Source: Candidatus Ribeiella danica (GTDB lineage: Bacteria > Chloroflexota > Chloroflexia > Chloroflexales > Roseiflexaceae). From it: a stretch of DNA of 64,000 nucleotides. Of this stretch, positions 42,586-50,990 are shown one piece after another (the stretch's first letter is position 1; each line of letters starts with the position of its first letter). A model generated the notes under the pieces. That model saw only the letters and a list, made by a program, of their open reading frames with translations. It searched no databases and was not told where the DNA came from. The translations under genes were made by a program, and so were the position numbers. Where the stretch lies: contig JADKFS010000011.1 in NCBI GenBank assembly GCA_016717335.1, positions 256,649 through 320,648 on the forward strand, read 5' to 3'.

Positions 42586-45075
42586 ATGCTCAGACTGCGA
42601 CTGCTTGGCGCGCCGTCGGTGCTCGACGATGCCCGCGAGATCTATCTGCCGTCCCAGAAGGCCCAGGCGCTGCTGTTCTACCTCGCGGCCGAGGCCGAGC
42701 GCAGCTTCGCGCGCGGCCAGATCATCGCGCTGCTGTGGGAGGAAAGCGCCGAGCGCGAGGGCCGCAACAGCCTCAGCACGGTGCTGACCCGGCTGCGCCA
42801 GGCGCTGCCGCTGTTCCCGCTGCGCGCCGAGGGCGATACGCTGGCCTGGCAGCCCACGGCTGACGTCTGGGTCGACCTGCACGAGTTCCAGGCCGCCCAG
42901 CTCGATCGCGCGCAGCGCGGCGTGCTCGCGCCCGAGCGCACCCAGCGCCTCGAGGAGGCGGCCGGCCTCTACCGCGGCAGCTTCCTCGACGGCTTCAACG
43001 TGCGCGATAGCGAGAGCTACGACGAGTGGCTGCGCCTCGAGCGCGAGCGCTGGCAGCAGCGCTGGCTCAACATGCTCGACCAGCTGATCGAGGCGCACGC
43101 CGCGTCCGGCGAGTTGGATCGCGCGCTCGGGCACGCCCGGCGCGCGAACGCGGCCGACCCGCTGCAGGAGCGCTTCCACCGCGCGCTGATGCGGCTGCAC
43201 TACCAGGCCGGCGACCGCGCGTCGGCGCTGGCGCAGTACCGGATCTGCCGCGACGTGCTGGAGCGCGAGCTGGGGGTCGAGCCCGACCCGGAGACCGCCG
43301 CGCTGCACCAGGCGATCGCGGGGGGCACGATCGAGCGCGCGGCCAGGGCGGTCGCCGCGCCGGCCCTGGCGCCGGCCCCGCAGCTGGCCCAGCCGGCCAC
43401 GGGCAGCGCGGCGCGGGCAAGCACCTCGCGGCTGGCGGCCCGACTGGCCTCGGCGCGGCGGCGCAGCTTCGTCGGGCGCGGCGACGAGGTGTCGCTGTTC
43501 GAGGCCGCGCTGCGCGAGGAGGAGCCGCCCTTCGTGGTGCTGCACGTGTACGGCCCGGGCGGCGTGGGTAAGAGCACGCTGCTGAGCGAGTTCGCGCGGC
43601 TGAGCGCCGAGGCGAGCGTGCCGGCCCTGACCCTGGACGGGCGCAACATCCAGCCGACGCCCGACGGGATTTTGAACGCGCTGCGCGAGCTGCTCGGGAC
43701 CGATGCCGAAAGCCCGCTGGACGCGCTGCCCGAGCGGCACGTGCTGCTGATCGACACCTACGAGGCGCTGGCGCCGCTCGACGGCTGGCTGCGCGACCAG
43801 TTCCTGCCGCAGGTTCCCGACAAGGCGATGATCGTGCTGGCGGGGCGCAACCCGCCCTCGGCCGGCTGGCGCGTCGACCCGGGCTGGCAGGAGATCACCC
43901 GCGCCGTCCAGCTCGGCAACCTGAGCGAGGCCGAGGCGGCCGACTACCTGCAGCGCCGCAATATCCCCGACGAGCAGCGCGCGGATGTGCTGCGGTTCAC
44001 GCGCGGCTATCCGCTGGCGCTCTCGCTGGCGGTCGAGGTGCTGCTCCAGCGCCCGAACAGCCGCTTCGACGGCGCGGCCTCGCCGGACATCGTCAAGGTC
44101 CTGCTGGATCGCTTCGTCGCGGGCGTGCCGAGCGTGGCGCACCGCGCGGCGCTGGAGGCCTGCTCGCAGGTGCGCGTGACCGGCGAGGGGCTGCTGGCCG
44201 CGATGCTGGGCGTCGACGGGGCGCGCGAGCTGTTCGAGTGGCTGCGCGACCTCTCGTTCGTCTCGACCGGGCCGCGCGGCATCTTCCCGCACGACCTGGC
44301 GCGCGAGGCGCTCTCGGCCGAGCTGAAGTGGCGCAACCCGCCCTGGCACAACGAGCTGCACCGCCGCGCGCGCGGGTTCTATATGGCGCAGTTCGCCCAG
44401 TCGCACGGCCACGAGCAGTATGTCGCGCTGCTCGACCTGATCTTCCTGCACGATAACCCGTTCATTCGCTCGCTGTTCACCTGGAACGACATCGGCGGCC
44501 TGGTCGAGGACATGCCGCGCGCGACCGACTGGCCCGCGCTGGTCGAGATGGTCGGGCGGCACGAGGGCGCCGATTCGGCCGCGCTGGCGCGGCGCTGGTT
44601 CGAGCGCCAGCCCGAGGGCGTGACAGTCTACCGCGACGGCGACGGCGAGGTGACCGGCTTCGACTGCTTCGTGCTGCTGCGCCCCGAGGAGCGCGCCTGG
44701 GCGGAGGAAGACCCCTGCGCCGCCGCAGTCTGGCGCTTCCTCGACAAGCAGCCGCCGCTCGCGCCGGGCCAGTTCGTCGCGGTGTCGCGCTTCTGGATGG
44801 ACCGCGACGCCTACCAGCTGATCTCGCCGACCCAGGGGATGATCTTCGTGGCCTCGATCCGCTACGTGCTGACCACCCCCGGCCTGGCTTACTCGTTCCA
44901 CGCGTTCACGCACGCCGAGCTCTACACCCCGATGGCCGACCAGGTCTTGATCCGGCGCGTGCCCGAGTGCGACTTCAGCGTCGGGCAGCACCACAGTGGC
45001 ATGTTCTACTATGACTGGCGTGCGCTGCCGCCGCAGGACTGGCTCGAGGCGCTGGCCCAGCGCGAGACAGAGTGA
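42586..45075 (+). CDS. BTAD (SARP-like) transcriptional regulator with AAA ATPase and unusual C-terminal domain
   Basis: 829 residues. N-terminal OmpR-type winged helix (about 1-95, LLGAPSVLDD, QIIALLWEESAEREGRNSLS), bacterial transcriptional activator domain (about 95-250, SYDEWLRLERERW, ELGVEPDPETAALH), STAND/AAA ATPase (about 290-580) with P-loop YGPGGVGKST and Walker B HVLLIDTYE, and a C-terminal region of about 230 residues (HGHEQYVALLDLIFLHDNPF through FYYDWRALPP) that looks like a GNAT-type fold rather than the usual TPR array. Regulates unknown genes; the truncated PEP-like gene and heme A synthase are its neighbours. ATG 42586 follows GAGGGAGG. Confidence 0.9.
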   Translation: MLRLRLLGAPSVLDDAREIYLPSQKAQALLFYLAAEAERSFARGQIIALLWEESAEREGRNSLSTVLTRLRQALPLFPLRAEGDTLAWQPTADVWVDLHEFQAAQLDRAQRGVLAPERTQRLEEAAGLYRGSFLDGFNVRDSESYDEWLRLERERWQQRWLNMLDQLIEAHAASGELDRALGHARRANAADPLQERFHRALMRLHYQAGDRASALAQYRICRDVLERELGVEPDPETAALHQAIAGGTIERAARAVAAPALAPAPQLAQPATGSAARASTSRLAARLASARRRSFVGRGDEVSLFEAALREEEPPFVVLHVYGPGGVGKSTLLSEFARLSAEASVPALTLDGRNIQPTPDGILNALRELLGTDAESPLDALPERHVLLIDTYEALAPLDGWLRDQFLPQVPDKAMIVLAGRNPPSAGWRVDPGWQEITRAVQLGNLSEAEAADYLQRRNIPDEQRADVLRFTRGYPLALSLAVEVLLQRPNSRFDGAASPDIVKVLLDRFVAGVPSVAHRAALEACSQVRVTGEGLLAAMLGVDGARELFEWLRDLSFVSTGPRGIFPHDLAREALSAELKWRNPPWHNELHRRARGFYMAQFAQSHGHEQYVALLDLIFLHDNPFIRSLFTWNDIGGLVEDMPRATDWPALVEMVGRHEGADSAALARRWFERQPEGVTVYRDGDGEVTGFDCFVLLRPEERAWAEEDPCAAAVWRFLDKQPPLAPGQFVAVSRFWMDRDAYQLISPTQGMIFVASIRYVLTTPGLAYSFHAFTHAELYTPMADQVLIRRVPECDFSVGQHHSGMFYYDWRALPPQDWLEALAQRETE

Positions 45076-45198
45076 GCCGAGTATGAACTCTAAGCCAGTC
45101 ATGGCACAAGCAAGAAATCGGCGCAGCCCATGCCGAGTGCACGACTTTGTGATAGTATGTACGCACTAACGCTCGTGTAACGAAAGTCTGGTGTGTGC

Positions 45199-46164
45199 AT
45201 GAAGCTCAGCCGATTCGCCACGTTTGCCTGGGGCGTGCTGGCCTACAACCTGGCGGTGATCCTGTGGGGCGCCTACGTGCGCGCGTCCGGCTCGGGGGCG
45301 GGCTGCGGGAGCCACTGGCCGCTCTGCAACGGCCAGGTCGTGCCCCAGGCACCTCAGGTCAAGACGCTGGTCGAGTTCTCGCACCGTATGACCACCGGGC
45401 TGGCCGGCCTGCTGGTGATCGGCCTGGTGATCGGCGCGTGGCGGGCGTTCCCGCGCGGCCACCGCGTGCGCTGGGCCGCCGCGCTCTCGCTGCTGTTCAT
45501 CGTGGTCGAGGGGCTGGTCGGCGGGGTGCAGGTGCTGCTGGGCCTCACCGCCGAGGACGCGTCGGTCGGGCGGGCGGTGATCGGCGGCATCCACCTGGCC
45601 AACACCTTCATCATGATCGGCGCGATGGGCCTGACAGCCTGGTGGGGTTCCGGCGGCGCGCCGCTGCGGCTGCGCGGCCAGGGGCTGCTGGCCGGCATAT
45701 TCGGGATCGGGCTGCTCGGCGCGCTGCTGGTCGGCGCGTCGGGCGCGATCACCGCGCTGGGCGACACGTTGTTCCCCGCCAGCTCGCTGGCCGAGGGGCT
45801 GCGGCAGGACTTCTCGTCGGCCTCGCACTTCCTGCTCCAGCTGCGGGTGATCCACCCGATCCTGGCGGTGCTGGTCGGGGTCTACGCGATCGGGGCCGGG
45901 ATGCTGGCCGCCGCGCGGCGCCCCGGCCCGCTCACGCGCTGGTTTGCGCGCGCGCTGCTGGCGATCTTCCTGGCCCAGCTGGTCGTCGGCGTGCTGAACG
46001 TCGCGCTGCTCGCGCCGGTCGCCATGCAGCTGTTCCACCTGCTGATGGCCGACCTGGTCTGGCTGGCGCTGGTGCTGGCGGCGGCGGCGGCTTTGGCCGA
46101 GCCGGCGCCCGCGCCCGAGGCGCGGCCGGTTGCGGGGCCGGCGCTTCGGCCGGGGAGCAACTAA
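45199..46164 (+). CDS. ctaA: Heme A synthase (COX15/CtaA)
   Basis: 321-residue polytopic membrane protein that oxidises the C8 methyl of heme O to make heme A for cytochrome c oxidase. About eight hydrophobic helices; the four heme-ligand His positions are visible in FSHRMTT, GIHLANTF, RVIHPILA and LFHLLMADL. The extracytoplasmic Cys pair CGSHWPLC found in CtaA of Gram-positives and Chloroflexota is present. ATG 45199 is preferred to the GTG two codons earlier. No ctaB or oxidase genes are in the window. Confidence 0.93.
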   Translation: MKLSRFATFAWGVLAYNLAVILWGAYVRASGSGAGCGSHWPLCNGQVVPQAPQVKTLVEFSHRMTTGLAGLLVIGLVIGAWRAFPRGHRVRWAAALSLLFIVVEGLVGGVQVLLGLTAEDASVGRAVIGGIHLANTFIMIGAMGLTAWWGSGGAPLRLRGQGLLAGIFGIGLLGALLVGASGAITALGDTLFPASSLAEGLRQDFSSASHFLLQLRVIHPILAVLVGVYAIGAGMLAAARRPGPLTRWFARALLAIFLAQLVVGVLNVALLAPVAMQLFHLLMADLVWLALVLAAAAALAEPAPAPEARPVAGPALRPGSN

Positions 46165-46230
46165 TACAGGTCGAGTGGCGATCGCGCTCGGCACGGCGAT
46201 CGGGGTGGCTTTCCGCGCTTTTGCTCACAG

Positions 46231-46443
46231 CTATAGCGTCGGGCTGGCGGCGCCCGCCCGATGGCGCGGCGGCGCCGGGTGTGATGGCGGCGCGCACGCG
46301 GCGCGGCGAAGCAGCCCCAGCTCCGCCTGCAGATCGGGCGGCAGCGTTCGTGGATCGATGCTCGCGAGCACCTGCTCCCAGTACATGACCGCGTCTGCTC
46401 CCCGCTGGTTGAGGAGCGGGCAGGCCGGTTGATTCATTTCCAT
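46231..46443 (-). CDS. Small hypothetical protein downstream of glmS
   Basis: 70 residues from ATG 46443, with a GAGGAG ribosome binding site. The sequence QPACPLLNQRGADAVMYWEQ and IDPRTLPPDLQAELGLLRRA looks like a folded helical domain, while the last 20 residues are low-complexity. Located 44 bp downstream of glmS on the same strand. Function unknown. Confidence 0.55.
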   Translation of the reverse strand: MEMNQPACPLLNQRGADAVMYWEQVLASIDPRTLPPDLQAELGLLRRAACAPPSHPAPPRHRAGAASPTL

Positions 46444-46487
46444 GGTTCCGCTCCTCAAAAGGCCCTCTCCCGTTTTAGGCTCGGCCT

Positions 46488-48332
46488 TTACTCGACCGTG
46501 ACCGACTTGGCGAGGTTGCGCGGCTGGTCCACGTCCGCGCCGCGCCGCACCGCGATGTGGTACGCCAGCAGCTGCAGCGGCACGCTCGCCAGCACCGGCG
46601 TCAGTAAGTCCAGCGTCGCCGGGATCTCGATCACGTGGTCCGCCTGCGTCGCGATCTGCGCATCCCCCGCCGTCGCGATCGCGATTACCTGGCCGCCGCG
46701 CGCCTTCACCTGCTGGATGTTCGACAGCATCTTCTCGTAGGTCCCGTCCTGCGCCGCGATGCACACCACCGGCAGCGCCGCGTCGATCAGCGCGATCGGC
46801 CCGTGCTTCATCTCGCCGGCCGGGTAGCCCTCCGCGTGGATGTAGCTGATCTCCTTCAGCTTCAGCGCGCCCTCCAGCGCCACCGGGTAGTTCACCTGCC
46901 GCCCCAGGAACAGCGCGTCGCGCGCGTGCTGGTAGCGCTCGGCCAGCCCGTGGTAGATCGCCTGCGCCGCCAGGATCTGCGCCACCTGGCCCGGCAGCTC
47001 CAGCAGGGCCTGGATGTGCGTGCGGATCTCCTCCGGCCTGAGCGTGCCGCGCGCCTGCGCCAGCCGCAGCGCCAGCAGGTACTCGGCCACCACCATCGAG
47101 GTGAACGCCTTGGTCGAGGCCACGCCGATCTCCGGCCCGGCGTGCAGGTACAGCGCCCCGGCATCGGCCAGCCGCGCCGCCTGGCTGCCGACCGTGTTGA
47201 CGATCGCCACGCTCGCCACGCTCTGCGCGCGCGCCGCCTCCATCGCCGCCAGGGTGTCGGCGGTCTCGCCGCTCTGGCTCAGCGTCAGCAGCAGCGTGTC
47301 CTCGCCCAGCAGCGGCTGGCGGTAGCGGAACTCCGAGCCGTAGTCGACGTCGACCCGCACGCGCGCCAGCGTCTCGATCAGGTACTTGCCGATCAGCGCG
47401 GCGTGCCAGGCGGTGCCGCAGGCCACTGCGTAGATCCGCTCGACCCGCCGCAGCTCGGCGTCGGTCAGCGCCAGCTCGTCCAGCCGGACCGCGCCGGCCT
47501 CGACGTCGACCCGCCCGCGCAGCACGTCGGTCAGCGCGCGCGGCTGCTCGTGGATCTCCTTCTGCATGAAATGCTTGTAGTCGCCCTTCGCGGCCGAGAC
47601 CGGGTCCCACGGCACGCTGATGGGCGTCTTGGCAAGCAGCGTGCCGTCCAGCTGGCTGATGACCGCGCCGGCGGCGCTGACGACCGCGAGCTCGTGGTCC
47701 TCGAGGAACAGCATGCGCTGGGTGTAGTCGAGAATGGCCGGCACATCGGAGGCCAGGAAGGTCTCGTGCTGGCCGAGGCCGATCACGATCCCGCCGGCGT
47801 TGCCGAGGCGGGCGGCGACCAGGCGGCCGGGCTCGCGGCGGGCCATGGCGACGATGGCGTTGCCGCCGCGCAGCTCGGCCAGGGTGCGCCGCATGGCCTG
47901 CGCGAGGTCGCCGGTCTGGAGGTAGTGATCGCCCAGCAGCTTGGCGATCACCTCGGTGTCGGTCTGCGACTCGAAGGTATGGCCGCGGGCGAGCAGCAGC
48001 TGCTTCAGCTCCAGGTAGTTCTCGACGATGCCGTTCTGGATGACCACGATCTCGCCTGAGGCGTCGCGGTGCGGGTGGGCGTTCTCCTCGGTCACCGCGC
48101 CGTGGGTGGCCCAGCGGGTATGCCCGAGGCCGCAGGAGCCGTGGGTGGGGTATTCGCGCAGCTGGGCGCGCAGGTTGGCGAGCTTGCCGACGCTGCGGCG
48201 GAGCTGGAGGGTCTTCCCGTCGTCGATCGCGATGCCGGCGGAATCGTAGCCGCGGTACTCCAGCCGCCCGAGCCCGCCAATCACTACGCGAGTGGCCTCG
48301 CGCGGGCCGATGTATCCCATGATGCCGCACAT
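46488..48332 (-). CDS. glmS: Glutamine--fructose-6-phosphate aminotransferase (isomerising)
   Basis: 614 residues, standard length. Makes glucosamine-6-phosphate from fructose-6-phosphate and glutamine for cell-wall precursors. Cys2 (MCGIMGYIG) is the glutaminase nucleophile; RLEYRGYDSAG and LGHTRWATHG complete the N-terminal domain. Two SIS domains follow (ACGTAWHAALIGKYLIE; SQSGETADTLAA), and the C-terminus ends LAKSVTVE as in the family. No glmS ribozyme was recognised upstream; the gap to the kinase gene is only about 44 bp of heptamer repeat. Confidence 0.97.
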   Translation of the reverse strand: MCGIMGYIGPREATRVVIGGLGRLEYRGYDSAGIAIDDGKTLQLRRSVGKLANLRAQLREYPTHGSCGLGHTRWATHGAVTEENAHPHRDASGEIVVIQNGIVENYLELKQLLLARGHTFESQTDTEVIAKLLGDHYLQTGDLAQAMRRTLAELRGGNAIVAMARREPGRLVAARLGNAGGIVIGLGQHETFLASDVPAILDYTQRMLFLEDHELAVVSAAGAVISQLDGTLLAKTPISVPWDPVSAAKGDYKHFMQKEIHEQPRALTDVLRGRVDVEAGAVRLDELALTDAELRRVERIYAVACGTAWHAALIGKYLIETLARVRVDVDYGSEFRYRQPLLGEDTLLLTLSQSGETADTLAAMEAARAQSVASVAIVNTVGSQAARLADAGALYLHAGPEIGVASTKAFTSMVVAEYLLALRLAQARGTLRPEEIRTHIQALLELPGQVAQILAAQAIYHGLAERYQHARDALFLGRQVNYPVALEGALKLKEISYIHAEGYPAGEMKHGPIALIDAALPVVCIAAQDGTYEKMLSNIQQVKARGGQVIAIATAGDAQIATQADHVIEIPATLDLLTPVLASVPLQLLAYHIAVRRGADVDQPRNLAKSVTVE

Positions 48333-48345
48333 AGTGTTCTCCCCT

Positions 48346-48380
48346 CAGTCAGTAGCCAGTAGCCAGTAGCCAGTAGTCAG
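48346..48380. repeat. CAGTAGC heptamer array
   Basis: Four to five CAGTAGC units between the kinase stop codon (48377) and the glmS start; the array slightly overlaps the 3' end of the kinase gene. Confidence 0.85.
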
Positions 48381-50122
48381 TGCGTCGAAGTCATTCCAAG
48401 GACCAGCGAAAGCGGCCAGGTCGCCTGTGCCGGCTCGGTCGGCGCTGCTTCAATCGGCAACGCCTCGGTCGGCGCGTCGGTGGGCGCCTCAGTCGGCGCG
48501 TCGGTGGGCGCCTCGGTCGGCGCGTCGGTGGGCGCCTCGGTCGGCGCGTCGGTGGGCGCCTCGGTTGGCACTACCTCAGTCGGCAACGCCTCGGTTGGAA
48601 CCTCAGTCGGCGCCTCCGTCGGCGCGTCGGTCGGCTGCTCGACCACCGGCTGCTCGACCACCGGCTGCTCGACCACCGGCTGCTGCGTCGGCGGCAGGGT
48701 TGGAGATGGCGGCACGACCGTGGGCGACGGGCTTGGGCTCGGCCGCTCTGTCATCGTCGCCACGAGCACGCGCGCCGCCGGATCGCCGGCGATGCCCAGC
48801 AGCTGCGGCGTGGCGGTCGGCGGCCTTGTCGCGGTGGGCTGCGGTCGCGCCACGGTGGGCAGGTTGGCCGCGGCGAGCGACCCGCTGCCCCAGAGCGAGG
48901 CGCTGCTCAAGATCGCGAACAGCAGCAGCGCCATCAGCGCGGCCGAGCCGCCCGCGAGCCACAGCTCGACCCTGCCCGCCGGCGCCGGGGCTGCGTCGTC
49001 TTCGGCCGGCCCTCGCACCGCCGGGGCCAGCGCACCCACGACGCCAGGATCGGCCGGCCCCGCCACGCGCGGCGCGACCTCAGCCGCGCGCGCCGGCTCC
49101 CTGCGAACGACGCGATCCTGCGCGTCGCGCGCGGCGGCCCGCAGCCGGAGGCCATCCGCGTTGCGCGGGTCGAGCGCGACCAGCTGGCCGAGCAGCTCGG
49201 CGGCCTGATCCGAGCGCTCCAGCTCCAGCGCCCGCGACTGGGATCGGCTGGGCAGGCTGACCGGCTGCCGCTGCAGCTGGACCGCCGCGCGCTCAAGGTC
49301 GCGGGCCATCTCCTGGGCGCTCTGGTAGCGCGCGGCCGGGTTCTTCGCCAGCGCGCGCAGCACGATCGCTTCGACCACCTGAGGCAGGTCGGGGTTGAGC
49401 TGGCGCGGCGGGACCGGCGCCTCATACAGGTGTTTGGCCACCACGACCGTCGGCGCGTCGCCCTCGAACGGCACCTGGCCGGTCAGCATCTCGTACAGCA
49501 CCACGCCGACCGCGTACAGATCGGCGCGCGCGTCGATCGGCCCGCCGACCGCCTGCTCGGGCGCCATGTAGACGGGAGTCCCGACGGTCTGCCCGGCCAG
49601 CGTCAGGCGCTGGCTCTCGTGGGCGAGCTTGGCGATGCCAAAGTCGGCCAGCATCGGCCAGCGCGGCGTGGGCATGAGCACGTTGGTCGGCTTGATATCG
49701 CGGTGCACCACCCCGCGCCGGTGGGCGTAGCTGAGCGCGTCGAGCAGCCGGTAGACCAGCCGCAGCGCCGCCGCCAGATCGATCGGCTCTTCGAGCAGAT
49801 CGGCAAGCGTGGCGGCGCCTTCAATGTACTGCAGGACGACGTAGAGCATATCGTCCTGCTCGCCATAATCGTAGATCGGCACGATGTTCGGGTGCTGCAG
49901 CCGCGCGATCGCTCGCGCCTCGCGCCGGAAGCGCGAGACAAACTGCGGGTCGTGCGGGCAGGCCAGCATCTTGATCGCGACGTAACGATCCAGCGCGGGC
50001 TGGTAGGCTTTGTAGACCGTCGCCATATTCCCGCGTGAGATCACCTCGACGACCTGGTACTGTCCAATCGAAGCGGATGGGGCAGCGCCTATTGTGTTGG
50101 GGAGAGCGAGGTTGAGATCCAC
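48377..50122 (-). CDS. Membrane-anchored Ser/Thr protein kinase (PknB-like) with Pro-Thr repeat tail
   Basis: 581 residues from GTG 50122, chosen because GGAGG sits 7 bp upstream; the ATG at 50146 lies before that site. Kinase domain 20-285: Lys51 (VAIK), HRD 140-142, DFG 160-162, MAPEQ. The glycine loop is ISRGNMA where PknB-type kinases have GRGGMA. A basic juxtamembrane part, one membrane span (about LMALLLFAIL) and an extracellular Pro/Thr/Glu/Ala tail with about 15 PTEAPTDA-like repeats follow; there are no PASTA domains. The tail repeats come from a 12-bp-type direct repeat (48440-48640). Immediately upstream of glmS in transcription order, so it may modulate wall synthesis (inference). 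Confidence 0.93.
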   Translation of the reverse strand: MDLNLALPNTIGAAPSASIGQYQVVEVISRGNMATVYKAYQPALDRYVAIKMLACPHDPQFVSRFRREARAIARLQHPNIVPIYDYGEQDDMLYVVLQYIEGAATLADLLEEPIDLAAALRLVYRLLDALSYAHRRGVVHRDIKPTNVLMPTPRWPMLADFGIAKLAHESQRLTLAGQTVGTPVYMAPEQAVGGPIDARADLYAVGVVLYEMLTGQVPFEGDAPTVVVAKHLYEAPVPPRQLNPDLPQVVEAIVLRALAKNPAARYQSAQEMARDLERAAVQLQRQPVSLPSRSQSRALELERSDQAAELLGQLVALDPRNADGLRLRAAARDAQDRVVRREPARAAEVAPRVAGPADPGVVGALAPAVRGPAEDDAAPAPAGRVELWLAGGSAALMALLLFAILSSASLWGSGSLAAANLPTVARPQPTATRPPTATPQLLGIAGDPAARVLVATMTERPSPSPSPTVVPPSPTLPPTQQPVVEQPVVEQPVVEQPTDAPTEAPTEVPTEALPTEVVPTEAPTDAPTEAPTDAPTEAPTDAPTEAPTDAPTEALPIEAAPTEPAQATWPLSLVLGMTSTH

Positions 50123-50274
50123 GTGAATACCTCCGGCCTGCTTCATCTGAGCGTATTACCCAGATGAATGCATCCCGAGGGTATTTATCGCGGGGAGTGG
50201 GGAATAGAACGACGGCGGCGCGCGGCCGCTCTGCGACCGCACACCACCGCCAGCATGTTGCTCGTGCTATGCCG

Positions 50275-50739
50275 TTACTGCGAGGGTGTCGGCGCGGCGC
50301 GCGGCGCGCCGCCCAGCCCGCCGATCTGGATGCTGGTGGCCTGGAAGGTGTCGCCGCTCTGCGCGCCGAACGCGACGATCTGCTCGCCGGTCGTGATATC
50401 GCTCGCCTGGCCGTCGACCTGCTTTCGCACGGTGCCGTCCGCCGCGAGCTGTACCGTCATGGTGTCGCCGGCGCGGGTGGTGACGGTGATCGTGTTGCCC
50501 GACACGCTGCTGACCGTGCCGGCCACCCCGGCGCCGTTGCGTGTGCCGTTGGCGCCCTGCCCGTTGCCCTGCCCGTTGCGCTGTGCGTTGCCCTGCCCGC
50601 CGCGCTGGCCGAAGAACTGCTGGGCCGCCAGCGCCCGGTTTTGCTCGCTCGTCCGAGCGCCGACAACCTGCCCGCCATAGAACCCGACGCCGCCGACCAG
50701 TAGCAGCGCTACAATCCAGATGATTCGTTCCAGCCGCAT
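50275..50739 (-). CDS. DUF5666-like secreted or membrane-anchored protein
   Basis: 154 residues from ATG 50739 (AAGGAGAT upstream). One N-terminal membrane anchor (IIWIVALLLVGGVGFYGG), a Gly/Asn/Gln-rich linker of GQGNGQ repeats, then a small beta-barrel GTVSSVSGNTITVTTRAGD and QIVAFGAQSGDTFQATSIQI, the pattern of DUF5666. Lies 252 bp downstream of the membrane-fusion protein on the same strand, with repeat arrays between; the pair probably belongs together. Function of DUF5666 is not established. Confidence 0.8.
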   Translation of the reverse strand: MRLERIIWIVALLLVGGVGFYGGQVVGARTSEQNRALAAQQFFGQRGGQGNAQRNGQGNGQGANGTRNGAGVAGTVSSVSGNTITVTTRAGDTMTVQLAADGTVRKQVDGQASDITTGEQIVAFGAQSGDTFQATSIQIGGLGGAPRAAPTPSQ

Positions 50740-50826
50740 GATGAGGTATCTCCTTAATATCCGATAGGTCTTGCGCAGATCGCGCACCCGAATCATTTCT
50801 ATGTGTGCCCTGTCGCGCATGCCTCT

Positions 50827-50868
50827 GGGGCTAGGGGCTAGGGGCTAGGGGCTAGGGGCTAGGGGCTT
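50827..50868. repeat. GGGGCTA heptamer array
   Basis: Five to six perfect GGGGCTA units in tandem, directly before the octamer array. Confidence 0.9.
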
Positions 50869-50876
50869 GAAAGCCC

Positions 50877-50980
50877 TGTCACCTTGTCACCTTGTCACCT
50901 TGTCACCTTGTCACCTTGTCACCTTGTCACCTTGTCACCTTGTCACCTTGTCACCTTGTCACCTTGTCACCTTGTCACCC
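50877..50980. repeat. Perfect 12-unit ACCTTGTC octamer array
   Basis: Twelve identical ACCTTGTC octamers from 50881 to 50976, the longest perfect array in the window, starting about 11 bp beyond the stop codon of the membrane-fusion protein. Same octamer as at 10.9 kb and 34.7 kb. Confidence 0.97.
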
Positions 50981-50990
50981 GGCCATGCCG

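Noticed and set aside
48333..48376. glmS ribozyme or riboswitch upstream of glmS
   Set aside because: glmS is transcribed on the minus strand, so its leader is at about 48333-48376, which is only a short heptamer repeat before the kinase gene; no room for a ribozyme.
50877..50980. Regular repeat array as a CRISPR
   Set aside because: Units are contiguous 8-mers without spacers, and no cas genes are present.
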